From contig CAIPEX010000025.1 of the NCBI GenBank assembly GCA_903864185.1, forward strand, positions 1 to 57,741: a DNA stretch of 57,741 nucleotides. Direction: 5' to 3'. Both the position numbers and the translations under genes were made by a program. The notes below the pieces were generated by a model, which ran no database searches, was not told the DNA's origin, and saw only the letters and a program-made list of their open reading frames with translations. How positions within the stretch are numbered: the stretch's first letter is position 1; each line of letters begins with the position of its first letter. This stretch comes from an uncultured Chloroflexota bacterium. Lineage in GTDB: Bacteria; Chloroflexota; Limnocylindria; Limnocylindrales; Limnocylindraceae. This document shows, piece after piece, positions 8,508 to 16,489 of this stretch.

Positions 8508-9041
8508 ATGAAGGAGTGGAGCTGGCGCAGTCCGTGGGGCACGATCCCCGTGCTTGTCGTGAATGGACGCATTGCCGCAATCGCGCTCGACGCGCGCACA
8601 CCACCCGAGGTGCCGGATGCGTCAACCGGTCGTATGCCCGCGCCTGGCCCGATCGCGAGTAGCGCGGTGATGAACGCCACGCTCAACGCGGCGATCGCTG
8701 GAAGGCTCTCATCGCGCGCACTGCTCGCTGCGGTCGACCTGCAATGGGCGACGCCGTTTGAACGTTCCGTGTTGCGTGCCCTTGCAACCATTCCTGCAGG
8801 TGCAACAGCAACCTACGGCGAGCTCGCTGCAGCAATCGGTGCGCCGCGCGCAGCGCGTGCAGTGGGGAGTGCACTCGGACGTAACCGTGTTCCAGTACTA
8901 CTTCCTTGCCATCGTGTCCTCGCTGCCGCAGGGATCGGCGGCTATGGGAGTGGCGCAGGATCGACGTGGCGTCCTGGCGGCATGGCGCCGCTTGCGTTCA
9001 AGCGCGCACTCTTAGCGCGTGAAGGGGTAGACCTGCGCTAA
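8508..9041 (+). CDS. ogt: Methylated-DNA--protein-cysteine methyltransferase
   Basis: A 177-residue suicide repair protein that moves the methyl group from O6-methylguanine to its own cysteine. The acceptor is C134 in LLPCHRVLAA. The helix-turn-helix region ATYGELAAAIGAPRAARAVG precedes it, and the GGYGSG loop with F-K-x-x-L-L-x-x-E-G follows, all standard for the family. The length is typical. The start ATG 8508 has AGGA seven bases upstream. It is divergent from copA, so a shared control region is possible. The 3' end overlaps the convergent small gene by 4 bases. Confidence 0.9.
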   Translation: MKEWSWRSPWGTIPVLVVNGRIAAIALDARTPPEVPDASTGRMPAPGPIASSAVMNATLNAAIAGRLSSRALLAAVDLQWATPFERSVLRALATIPAGATATYGELAAAIGAPRAARAVGSALGRNRVPVLLPCHRVLAAAGIGGYGSGAGSTWRPGGMAPLAFKRALLAREGVDLR

Positions 9042-9337
9042 GCGTGCAGCGAGAGTCCGTGGAATCCCACAACGATGCGCGCTCGCGGCATCTCATCAAA
9101 AACAAGTGCGAGCTCACCTTCGCGAACCAGCTGCTCGACAATTTTTGCCTCGCGCTCTGGGAGTCCGATCCATGCATCACCCGTTGGCGTGCTGATGCGC
9201 GTTGACATCTCTTCATCGCCAGGAAGGTTGTAGGCGCGCCGCACCTCGTGAAGCGGAACATACGGACGCGCCTTGGCCATGCGCCGCAACTGTGCGGCGG
9301 TCGCTTGCCGTTGCGCTGGTGCGCTCAACTCACTCAT
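9038..9337 (-). CDS. Small hypothetical protein at the end of the korAB operon
   Basis: A 99-residue soluble protein with a helical, Arg/Ala-rich first half and a second half containing WIGLPEREAKIVEQLVREGE, which looks like a small winged or swapped-hairpin fold. No family is recognised. It starts at ATG 9337, 2 bp after the stop of the M24 peptidase gene, and is the fifth gene of the coupled operon. It could be a small regulator or accessory factor of the peptidase, but nothing in the sequence decides this. Confidence 0.5.
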   Translation of the reverse strand: MSELSAPAQRQATAAQLRRMAKARPYVPLHEVRRAYNLPGDEEMSTRISTPTGDAWIGLPEREAKIVEQLVREGELALVFDEMPRARIVVGFHGLSLHA

Positions 9338-9339
9338 TG

Positions 9340-10587
9340 CTATCCAGCAACGACGTAGAGTTCGCGGCTTGTGAGATTGAGCTGGTCGACTGCGCGCTCA
9401 CCGCAGAGCACGATGTCTTCGATGCGCGCACCGTTCACCCCTTCAACGTAGATGCCCGGCTCAATGGAGAAGGCGTGCCCCGGGATAAGCGGCGTCGTAT
9501 TTCCGGCCACGATGTACGGATCTTCGTGCTCCTCGAGGCCGATCCCGTGCCCGGTGCGGTGGAAGAAGCGTGCCCCCTCCCCTGCCGCGTCGATCACGGC
9601 TCGAGCAGCAGCATCGACCGATTCGCAGCTCACCCCTGGGCGAACGTGATCGGTCGCCGCCTGGTGGGCGCGCTTCAAAATGTCGTAACGGCGCAGAAAG
9701 TCGTCACTTGGTGGCACCGCCCCGTTCGGGCCGGTCACCCAGAGGGTGCGGGTGGTGTCGGAACCGTAGCCGCCGAAGACCCCGCCGATGTCGAGCACGA
9801 TCGCATCGCCCGCGTTGATCACGCGCGACGAGGCCTCGTGGTGTGGTGATGCCGAGTTCGGGCCGGAGCCAACAATGGCGAACGATGAGACCTCGTGCCC
9901 CGCGCCGGTGAGTCGCTCGCGCACCTCGCGTGCCACATCGTTCTCTGTTCGACCGAGAAGTTTGCCGCTCGTGATCGCCATGACCACGGTGTCGACGGCG
10001 CGACCTGCGGCACGCAGGAGCGCCGACTCTTCGGCCGACTTCACCATGCGCAGCTTGCCGATCACTGCCGACGCGAGCTGTGTCTGCGTAATCGCGCCGT
10101 GCGTACGGAGCGCCGCCTCGATACGAATCAGGAACGTTGCCCAGAGTCGATCCGACACGGCGACGGTGCGCGCAGCGCCACCCGACCGACCGCCAGCCTT
10201 CACTGCACTCGCAACGAGTGCGAAGGGGTCGTCGGTCTCACCAAATGGAACACAGGCGACATGGCCGCCGCGCATCGCAGGAGCGTCGCCGGCCATCCCC
10301 GCCTCAAGTCGCGGAACAATCAATGTCGGCGCGCCACTCGCTGGGATCACCAGCATCGTGAGTCGCTCGAGCGCTGGTGCGGCGTACCCAGTGAGGTAGC
10401 GCATGTCGGCGCCGAAGCCGAGCAAGACGGCGTCGAGGCCAGCATCGTTCACCGCGTCACGCGCGGCGGAGAGTCGCGCCGCATACGCGGCGGGGCCGAT
10501 CAGGCGTGCCTCGAGTGCGTGCCCTGCGCCCAGGCCAGGGAGTGCGGCGGCATAGGCGGTGGAAATCTCCTGGGCTCGGTCACTCAT
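9340..10587 (-). CDS. M24-family metallopeptidase (Xaa-Pro aminopeptidase/dipeptidase type)
   Basis: A 415-residue pita-bread peptidase. The N-terminal creatinase-like domain (about 30-165) contains LLGFGADMRYLTGY. The C-terminal catalytic domain carries all five metal ligands: Asp in VLDIGGVFGGYGSD, the second Asp in SDTTRT, His in HRTGHGIGLEEHEDPY, Glu in SIEPGIYVEG and Glu in ARIEDIVL. It removes N-terminal residues before proline or cleaves Xaa-Pro dipeptides in the cytoplasm. The start is an ATGA overlap with the upstream receiver-like gene. Its linkage to korAB suggests peptide or amino acid carbon feeding 2-oxoacid oxidation, which is inference. Confidence 0.88.
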   Translation of the reverse strand: MSDRAQEISTAYAAALPGLGAGHALEARLIGPAAYAARLSAARDAVNDAGLDAVLLGFGADMRYLTGYAAPALERLTMLVIPASGAPTLIVPRLEAGMAGDAPAMRGGHVACVPFGETDDPFALVASAVKAGGRSGGAARTVAVSDRLWATFLIRIEAALRTHGAITQTQLASAVIGKLRMVKSAEESALLRAAGRAVDTVVMAITSGKLLGRTENDVAREVRERLTGAGHEVSSFAIVGSGPNSASPHHEASSRVINAGDAIVLDIGGVFGGYGSDTTRTLWVTGPNGAVPPSDDFLRRYDILKRAHQAATDHVRPGVSCESVDAAARAVIDAAGEGARFFHRTGHGIGLEEHEDPYIVAGNTTPLIPGHAFSIEPGIYVEGVNGARIEDIVLCGERAVDQLNLTSRELYVVAG

Positions 10588-10994
10588 TCGGCCTCCGGCA
10601 CTCGCGAGCCCGCTACCGGCGGCACCGGCAGGTCGAGCATCTCTGCGAGGATCGCATGTCCGCGCTCAAAGAGGGCGCGGTAGGGCATGGCACGCGCCGC
10701 ACCTGCAGCGATGAGCGCGGCGCGGGTGGCTGGATCGTCGTGCTGGACAAGCGCAAGCACGCGCCAGCCTGCCGCCGTAGCGCGCGCCACGGCATCGGCT
10801 GGGGCATAGGAGCGGCTGGTCGCGTCGATGGCGACGAGATCATGCGGAGCTGCGGTCGACCCGGCAAGCGCGGCGGTGAGCCCCTCGAGGGTGCTGTGCC
10901 GTTCAACGAGGGCGCCGAGGGTGCGCCCTTGACCTTCAATCCGCGTTGCCCAGATTAGGTCGTCGGCGAGTACGAAGAGGCGCGGTGCGCTCAC
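10584..10994 (-). CDS. Degenerate response-regulator-receiver-like protein
   Basis: A 136-residue alternating alpha/beta protein. Strands LFVLADD, HDLVAIDA and WRVLALVQH, and AARAMPYR near the end, follow the order of a CheY-like receiver. The acidic pair after strand 1 (ADD) and an Asp after strand 3 (AIDA) are present. The usual Ser/Thr after strand 4 and Lys after strand 5 are replaced by Gln/His and Arg, so phosphorylation is doubtful. The start is GTG 10994 in a GTGA overlap with korB, and the stop overlaps the M24 gene. Family membership is inferred from the pattern only; another Rossmann-like fold is possible. Confidence 0.5.
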   Translation of the reverse strand: MSAPRLFVLADDLIWATRIEGQGRTLGALVERHSTLEGLTAALAGSTAAPHDLVAIDATSRSYAPADAVARATAAGWRVLALVQHDDPATRAALIAAGAARAMPYRALFERGHAILAEMLDLPVPPVAGSRVPEAE

Positions 10995-12022
10995 TCTACG
11001 GTCCAGGTCTCCCCGGAGGCGAGGAGCTTCTGGAGATCAACGGGGCCCTTCGCGGCACGCGCCGCCTTCGCACCATCGATCTGCTCCACAAGAAGTTGGT
11101 CGTGCGTTGGGCGCGGCACGCGACGGAAGACGCCCACAGGGACGGGGAAGTCGGGCCACCACATGCGGCTCAAGATCTGCGTCCGCGTTGCATCTGGGTC
11201 GGTCTCGTCGTGAACCCAGAGGTCGGCAACGCTCACGCCGTTCTCGCCGATCGTCACGACCTCAGGTCGCAGGCCGTTGAGTCGGATCCCCTTGTTCTTC
11301 TCGGCGCCGAAGATCATCGGCTCGCCGTGCTTGAGCACCAGCATGCGATCCTCCTTCACCGACTTGTCGGTGAAGTCGCGCCAGGCGCCGTCGTTGAAGA
11401 TGTTGCAGTTCTGCAGTACCTCGAGAAAGGCGGCGCCGGAGTGCTCGCCCGCGCGATGCATCATCTCTTGCAGATGCTCAGAGTGCGTGTCGACCGATCG
11501 CGCGATGAAGCTCGCCTCTGCCGCAGCAACCAGGTTGAGCGGAATGATTGGCGTCTCGATGGTGCCGAGCGGCGTCGACTTCGTCTTCTTGCCGATCGGC
11601 GAGGTTGGCGAGGCCTGACCCTTCGTCAGACCGTAGATGCGGTTGTTGAACATGATCATCTTCATGTCGACGTTGCGACGCATCGCGTGAATCAAGTGGT
11701 TCCCGCCAATCGACAGCGCGTCGCCGTCGCCCGTGATCACCCAGACCATCAGGTCGGGGCGCGCCGCCTTGAGCCCAGTAGCAATCGTTGCCGCGCGGCC
11801 GTGAATGGTGTGGAAGCCGAAGGTGTTCATGTAGTACGGGAGTCGACCCGAGCAGCCGATCCCGGAGATGAAGACGATCTTCTCCTTCGCGACGCCGAAG
11901 TCGGGCATCGTCTTCTGGGTCTGCGCCAAGATGGAATAGTCGCCGCAGCCTGGGCACCAGCGCACGTCCTGGTCGGATTCGAAGTCCTTCTTTGTCAGTA
12001 CGGGGAGCTCACTCTGCGTCAC
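10991..12022 (-). CDS. korB: 2-oxoacid:ferredoxin oxidoreductase, beta (TPP) subunit
   Basis: A 343-residue subunit that binds thiamine diphosphate and a [4Fe-4S] cluster. WCPGCGDYSI supplies two cluster cysteines, GIGCSGR a third, and GDGDALSIGGNHLIHAMRRN is the TPP/Mg motif region. With KorA it oxidatively decarboxylates 2-oxoglutarate (or another 2-oxoacid) to the acyl-CoA and reduces ferredoxin. The GTG start lies in a GTGA overlap with korA, giving tight coupling and 1:1 subunits. The C-terminal RRVPRPTHDQLLVEQ region is typical of the KorB group rather than pyruvate oxidoreductase. The ferredoxin at 15.9-16.2 kb could be its acceptor. Confidence 0.9.
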   Translation of the reverse strand: MTQSELPVLTKKDFESDQDVRWCPGCGDYSILAQTQKTMPDFGVAKEKIVFISGIGCSGRLPYYMNTFGFHTIHGRAATIATGLKAARPDLMVWVITGDGDALSIGGNHLIHAMRRNVDMKMIMFNNRIYGLTKGQASPTSPIGKKTKSTPLGTIETPIIPLNLVAAAEASFIARSVDTHSEHLQEMMHRAGEHSGAAFLEVLQNCNIFNDGAWRDFTDKSVKEDRMLVLKHGEPMIFGAEKNKGIRLNGLRPEVVTIGENGVSVADLWVHDETDPDATRTQILSRMWWPDFPVPVGVFRRVPRPTHDQLLVEQIDGAKAARAAKGPVDLQKLLASGETWTVE

Positions 12023-13896
12023 TTCGCTACCTCCACACTCTCGCCGAGGAGCGACTCGGCCTTCGCTTCGATCTCACCAATCTGGAACGGCTTCCCGCGC
12101 ACGAGGTTGAAGCCGATGGCGTCAACGAGGTACTTCGAGCGAATGAGCATGCGCAGCTGCCCGGCGTTGAGCTCAGGCATCAGCACCTTATCGAAGCGCT
12201 GGAGGATCTCACCCAGGTCGCCTGGGAGTGGGTTGATGTGCCGGATATGCGCATGGCCGACCTTGCGCCCGCGTGCGCGCAGCCGCTCGACCGCCGAGCG
12301 AATCGAGCCATAGGTTGATCCCCAGCCGAGGATCAAGAGCTCGCCGCGATCATCGCCGTAGATCTCGGTCGCCGGGATATCACGCACGATGCGTGCAACC
12401 TTCTCGGCGCGCAGCAGGTTCATGCGGTGATGGTTGTCGGGGTCGTAGGAGACGGTGCCGAGCTCGTCGAGTTTCTCAAGCCCGCCGATGCGGTGCTCGA
12501 GCCCAGGCGTTCCTGGCACGGCCCATGGTCGCGCCAGCGTCTCTGGGTCGCGCTTATACGGACGGAATCCTGGACCCGTTGCGGCCGGTGCATTCTCGAC
12601 CTTGATCGATGGGAGATCGGCAACCTGCGGAATGAGCCACGGCTCTGCACCGGTCGCGAGGAAGGCGTCAGACAAATAGACGACCGGTGTCATGTGCTTC
12701 AGCGCAATGCGCCACGCCTCGATCGCCATCGTGAAGCACTCGGCAGGCGTTGCGGGTGCAACAACCGGAATCGGCGAGTCGGAGTTGCGGCCGAACATGC
12801 TCATCAGCAGGTCGCCCTGCTCGGTCTTCGTTGGCATCCCTGTCGACGGTCCAGCGCGCTGCACGTCGACAACGACGAGGGGGAGCTCGACCATCACGGC
12901 GAGTCCGAGCATCTCTGCCTTGAGCGCCATCCCTGGGCCTGACGTCGTCGTCATGCCGAGTGCGCCGCCGTATGCGGCGCCGACTGCGGCGCCGATCGCC
13001 GCGATCTCATCTTCAGACTGCACCGTCTTGATGCCGAGGTGCTTATATGACGAGAGCTGATGCAAGATGTCGGAGGCCGGCGTGATTGGGTAGCTCGCCA
13101 AGAAGAGGTCGCGCTCCGCGAGGCGTGAGGCGGTGACGAACCCGAGGGCGGTCGCCTCGTTCCCCGTAATGTTGCGATACATGCCCGGTGGTAGGTGCGC
13201 AGGCGCAACGCGATAGTGCGTGTGGAACATCTCCGTCGTCTCGCCGAACGCGTAGCCGGCATGGAGTGCGCGGCGATTCGCTTCGGCGACTGCATCTTTG
13301 CCTGCAAACTTTTCGGCGATCCACTTCTCGGTTGCGGCCATCGACCGCTCGTAGAGCCAGAACATGACGCCGAGGGCGAAGAAGTTTTTGGTGAGCTCGA
13401 TCTGCTTGCTCGTCATGCCGAGCCCCTCACACGCATTGGCAACCATCGTCGACATAGGGATCTCGTAGAGGTTGTAGCCCTGGAGTGAACGGTCCTTCAG
13501 CGGGTCGCTCTCATAGCCAGCCTTGCGCAGATTGATCTCGTTGAACGCGTCGGTGTTCACGATGATCCCGCCGCCGGGAACGAGGTCGGCAATGTTCACC
13601 TTGAGTGCAGCGGGGTTCATCGCCACGAGGACATCGGGGCGGTCGCCTGGGGTGTGGATGTCGCCACTAGAGAAGCTGATCTGGAAGCCAGAGACGCCTG
13701 GCAACGAGCCTGCTGGCGCGCGAATCTCCGCGGGGAAGTCGGGCAGGGTTGAGACGTCGTTGCCGAAGAGGGCGGTGGTGGCGGTGAACTGCGAGCCGGT
13801 CAGCTGCATCCCGTCGCCTGAGTCGCCAGCAAACCGAATCGTCACGCGATCCAGCTCGGTAATCGACTGCTGTTCTCCGCTCTTGTTCGTGGTCAC
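12019..13896 (-). CDS. korA: 2-oxoacid:acceptor oxidoreductase, fused gamma-alpha subunit
   Basis: A 625-residue protein. Residues about 15-195 form the gamma domain (RFAGDSGDGMQLTGSQF start), followed by the pyrimidine-binding alpha domain with SYPITPASDILHQLS and TTTSGPGMALKAEM, and a C-terminal transketolase-like domain with LGWGSTYGSI. Gamma-alpha fusion of this length is usual for KorA of actinobacteria, Chloroflexota and relatives. The start is GTG 13896 with a strong GGAGGAG site. It heads a five-gene operon with korB, a receiver-like gene, an M24 peptidase and a small protein. It offers an oxygen-tolerant ferredoxin-linked bypass of 2-oxoglutarate dehydrogenase in the TCA cycle. Confidence 0.9.
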   Translation of the reverse strand: MTTNKSGEQQSITELDRVTIRFAGDSGDGMQLTGSQFTATTALFGNDVSTLPDFPAEIRAPAGSLPGVSGFQISFSSGDIHTPGDRPDVLVAMNPAALKVNIADLVPGGGIIVNTDAFNEINLRKAGYESDPLKDRSLQGYNLYEIPMSTMVANACEGLGMTSKQIELTKNFFALGVMFWLYERSMAATEKWIAEKFAGKDAVAEANRRALHAGYAFGETTEMFHTHYRVAPAHLPPGMYRNITGNEATALGFVTASRLAERDLFLASYPITPASDILHQLSSYKHLGIKTVQSEDEIAAIGAAVGAAYGGALGMTTTSGPGMALKAEMLGLAVMVELPLVVVDVQRAGPSTGMPTKTEQGDLLMSMFGRNSDSPIPVVAPATPAECFTMAIEAWRIALKHMTPVVYLSDAFLATGAEPWLIPQVADLPSIKVENAPAATGPGFRPYKRDPETLARPWAVPGTPGLEHRIGGLEKLDELGTVSYDPDNHHRMNLLRAEKVARIVRDIPATEIYGDDRGELLILGWGSTYGSIRSAVERLRARGRKVGHAHIRHINPLPGDLGEILQRFDKVLMPELNAGQLRMLIRSKYLVDAIGFNLVRGKPFQIGEIEAKAESLLGESVEVAK

Positions 13897-13916
13897 TGCT
13901 CCTCCGTCAACTGGGT

Positions 13917-14591
13917 CTAGCGGGATCGCCGTTGGCGCTTGGGTGAGCCTACCCCATCTCCGTAGAAGGCTCGTAACTCGGCCAAGAGACGCTCCTCGTC
14001 ACGGCGCCCGAGGAAGTGCCAGAGCAGGTAGCCCGTAACACCGAGGGTCCAGAGGAGCGCTAGCGCCGGGACGATCGGCGGGATGCTCCCATCTGCCGCG
14101 AGGGCGAGACTCCCCTCGATGCCACTCACCCAGAGCACGAGCGCGCCAATTGAGTAGCCAACCGTCATTGCACTCGTAAAGGAGCTCGGACGAGCGAAGC
14201 TAAAGAAGGCGAGTTTCGGTGCGGCAGGATCGTTGAAGTAGGCCGCCTCGAGGCGGTGCGCAACAAGCGCTGCGCGACCAAGCTGCGCATTGATTGCGCG
14301 TTCCAAAAATTCTGCGTGTCGCCGGGCGAAGACCGTGTAATAAAACAGATAGCCCGCCTCAAGAAACGCGAAGGGCACGATGAATGGCACGCACGCAATC
14401 GCACGTTCGAACTGGTCCAGGTTTGAGAGTGCAAGCAGCCCGATGGCCACGATCCCCCAGATCGTGATCTGCCGAAAGAAGAGGGCCGAGTAGGCGTACT
14501 GCATCGCGCGCATGCGGCCGAGTTGCGCCTCGGAGATCCGAAGTTGGTCGCGTGCTGCTGACGTCACACCCTCATCATCGCCGATTGACAT
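13917..14591 (-). CDS. Four-helix membrane protein, unknown family
   Basis: A 224-residue protein with two pairs of predicted membrane helices (about 38-60 and 66-90, then 140-162 and 172-195), separated by a helical cytoplasmic loop rich in Arg and Ala. The tail is strongly basic (KRQRRSR). No catalytic motif is seen. It lies 20 bp upstream of korA on the same strand, so it could share a transcript. The ATG at 14591 is the only reasonable start. Function unknown. Confidence 0.55.
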   Translation of the reverse strand: MSIGDDEGVTSAARDQLRISEAQLGRMRAMQYAYSALFFRQITIWGIVAIGLLALSNLDQFERAIACVPFIVPFAFLEAGYLFYYTVFARRHAEFLERAINAQLGRAALVAHRLEAAYFNDPAAPKLAFFSFARPSSFTSAMTVGYSIGALVLWVSGIEGSLALAADGSIPPIVPALALLWTLGVTGYLLWHFLGRRDEERLLAELRAFYGDGVGSPKRQRRSR

Positions 14592-14617
14592 AAAACCGGC
14601 AGGCGCTAGAATGCCTC

Positions 14618-14995
14618 ATGAAGTCAATCGCGGCACTCCTGCTCGCCCTTCTCGTCGCCGCCTGCTCGAGTGGTCCTGAGGCGACTGGGCCAGCCGCCTA
14701 CGTCATCACCCGCAGCTGGTCGAACGGCTATGAGGAGTCCGGCACGGTCTACGCCGACGGGCACGTTGTTATGGATCATGGCGGCCATGTCGAGCGCGTG
14801 ATCCTGCCTGAAGACCAGATGCAGGAGCTCGCCGCAGCGGCAGCCCTCGGGGTGGCACCTGGAAGCAATGGCAGCGATCCGATTGTTGGGGTGACGGTTG
14901 GCATTGATGCTCCCGTTAGTCCTGCAGATCTCTCCGAAGGGTCACTCGCCGAACTCTTGAATCGCGTCCTCGACTCCCACACGCTCCACCCGTAG
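14618..14995 (+). CDS. Small predicted lipoprotein
   Basis: A 125-residue protein with a type II signal peptide: Lys2, a leucine/alanine core and the lipobox LVAAC at 12-16, followed by SSGPEA. After lipidation of Cys16 the mature part is about 110 residues, rich in Gly, Val and acidic residues, with an internal YVITRSWSNGYEESGTVYADG stretch that suggests a small beta domain. No family is recognised. It stands divergent from the membrane gene at 13.9-14.6 kb, with 26 bp between their starts. Confidence 0.6.
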   Translation: MKSIAALLLALLVAACSSGPEATGPAAYVITRSWSNGYEESGTVYADGHVVMDHGGHVERVILPEDQMQELAAAAALGVAPGSNGSDPIVGVTVGIDAPVSPADLSEGSLAELLNRVLDSHTLHP

Positions 14996-15002
14996 CGGCG
15001 CG

Positions 15003-15929
15003 CTACTCCGCGATCGCGTCGATCAGCACAAGGTGCCGCCCGAGCGGCTCACCGCGTCGCTCGGTAAACGTCCCGCCGAGCATCTCGCCGACCGCCTGCT
15101 CTAGGAGCGCCGCATCGAGATTCGGTGGCGCGAGGTCGATCACCGCAATCCTGCCGCCAGGAGTGAGCCAGTCGCGGGCGGCCGCCACCTGCCGTCGCCG
15201 CGCCTCCGCTGAGAGCTGACTCAACACAAAGGGGAGAACAACCAGCCCTGCCGGCGCGCCTTCTGGGCCGGCGTCGATAGCGCGTGGATGAAGATGCGCG
15301 GAGAGTCCGTGTGCGATCAGGCGGCGACGCGCGCGCTCCAGTCGCCGCTCATCTCCATCGTAGGCAGAGGTCTCGCCGCGCGATGCGAGGAGCACCGTCC
15401 AGAAGCCGATCCCCGCGCCAAGCTCCACGATGCGACCGGCGAATGGCAGCGCGTCGAGCCAGAGCACCGCGCGGTCGAGCTCTCCTTGCCACGTTGCACC
15501 GGCAAGTGGGCCGCGATCGTATGGTGCGCGATTCAAATACCACGCTTCCAGTGCATCTGGATCCTGCGGTGGCGGCAAGAGACCGAGTCGCGCCGGCACG
15601 CCCTCGCGCTCTGCTGCTGCATCAATCGGTGCGCGTGCGGCAGGCGCTGTTGTTGGAAGTGGAATGCCAACGGGTGGCGTGCCGCCAGCGCCGCGAAGGC
15701 GCAGGCCCTCTTTCAGTTTCGCGCGAAGGTACGGTTGCTCTGGTGCGCGGGTGAGGCACGATGAACAGAGGAGAGTCCAGCGCTCGAGTGCGTCAGCAGT
15801 TGGCGCAACTGCTGCGCCGCACCATGAGCACGAGAAGGGGACAAGGGCGCTCAAGGCGCCAGCCTTAGCGCGGCTTGGCGGTATCGACCGATGTGCGCGC
15901 TGCTGTCTTGTCCTTGTACCAGGTTGCAT
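15003..15929 (-). CDS. Zinc-ribbon SAM-dependent methyltransferase
   Basis: A protein of up to 308 residues. An N-terminal zinc-ribbon-like pair CSWC and CSSC (about 33-57) is followed by a variable linker, then a Rossmann methyltransferase: motif [14 protein letters not shown], an acidic residue after strand 2 (AYDGDER), and the strand-4 region [11 protein letters not shown]. The substrate is unknown. The longest reading begins at ATG 15929, 65 bases inside the upstream ferredoxin gene. A TTG at 15854 would avoid the overlap and still keep the ribbon, so the start is uncertain. Class I methyltransferase membership is firm; the target (protein, small molecule or RNA) is not. Confidence 0.7.
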   Translation of the reverse strand: MQPGTRTRQQRAHRSIPPSRAKAGALSALVPFSCSWCGAAVAPTADALERWTLLCSSCLTRAPEQPYLRAKLKEGLRLRGAGGTPPVGIPLPTTAPAARAPIDAAAEREGVPARLGLLPPPQDPDALEAWYLNRAPYDRGPLAGATWQGELDRAVLWLDALPFAGRIVELGAGIGFWTVLLASRGETSAYDGDERRLERARRRLIAHGLSAHLHPRAIDAGPEGAPAGLVVLPFVLSQLSAEARRRQVAAARDWLTPGGRIAVIDLAPPNLDAALLEQAVGEMLGGTFTERRGEPLGRHLVLIDAIAE

Positions 15930-16152
15930 CGATCTGGATGTAGTTTGACCACTGCGCTGGTACCGACTCGGCGGGGAAGATCGAGTTCACTGGGCACTCT
16001 GGCTCACAGGCACCGCAGTCGATGCACTCGTCGGGGTCGATGAAGAGCTTTCGGTCGCTCCCCTCTTCGAAGTGGATGCAGTCAACCGGACACACCGCGA
16101 CGCACGACTGGTCGAGGACATCGATACAGGGCTCAGCGATCACGTAGGCCAT
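15865..16152 (-). CDS. fdxA: Ferredoxin, 7Fe/[4Fe-4S] type
   Basis: A 95-residue low-potential electron carrier. The N-terminal half has C-x6-C-x3-C-P (cysteines in [19 protein letters not shown]), the arrangement of the [3Fe-4S]/[4Fe-4S] FdxA group. The second motif is [12 protein letters not shown]. The C-terminal extension with W-S-N-Y-I and Trp-Tyr is also typical of FdxA. It probably accepts electrons from the KorAB enzyme encoded nearby. A 7Fe versus 8Fe cluster content cannot be settled by reading alone. It lies upstream of and overlaps the methyltransferase frame. Confidence 0.85.
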   Translation of the reverse strand: MAYVIAEPCIDVLDQSCVAVCPVDCIHFEEGSDRKLFIDPDECIDCGACEPECPVNSIFPAESVPAQWSNYIQIDATWYKDKTAARTSVDTAKPR

Positions 16153-16252
16153 CTCACCAACTCCTCATCTCTTGGCCGCCGCTCTAGCAGCCTCGTGCGC
16201 CCGAAGGTACCACTTCGCACCGTGGTTTGCCCTCTGCCCCACTGGTGAAGCG

Positions 16253-16489
16253 CTACATCCCCGACGGGGTAAAGGCAGGGTCAAGGTAGCGGCTCGGCTC
16301 ATCGCCGAAGTCGAGCATGCAGCCACGCCCGCAGAACCAGAAACGCTCGACCCCTGGCTCGGCAGGGTCAACAGCGCCGACGTGCCTGCCTGGTGCCGCC
16401 GCGTTGACCAGGTCTGCCACGAGCACCGTGCTCGTGAGCGCCGCCGGCTCAACCGCAACCTCCATGCCACACACTGGATCGATTGCCAT
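16253..16489 (-). CDS. YHS-domain metal-binding protein
   Basis: A 78-residue protein with the YHS pattern DPVCGMEV at the start and FWFCGRGCMLDF near the end, so three Cys and a Met could bind copper or another soft metal. YHS domains accompany copper ATPases and metal trafficking proteins. GAGGAGG lies just upstream; ATG 16489 gives better spacing than ATG 16492. It overlaps the end of ctaG, so the two are one transcript, which supports a copper-delivery role in oxidase assembly. The 100 bp between this gene and the ferredoxin contain no recognisable gene. Confidence 0.75.
   Translation of the reverse strand: MAIDPVCGMEVAVEPAALTSTVLVADLVNAAAPGRHVGAVDPAEPGVERFWFCGRGCMLDFGDEPSRYLDPAFTPSGM

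Noticed and set aside
10946-12313. Long open frame on the plus strand opposite korB and korA
   Set aside because: It is antisense to two well-supported enzymes, is very rich in Arg and His, and has no motif; a by-product of high GC codon use.
16165-16470. Minus-strand frame overlapping the YHS gene
   Set aside because: The YHS frame has a real domain and ribosome site; this frame is Ser/Arg-rich and starts inside it. Its last 80 bases could be a decayed tail, but nothing supports it.
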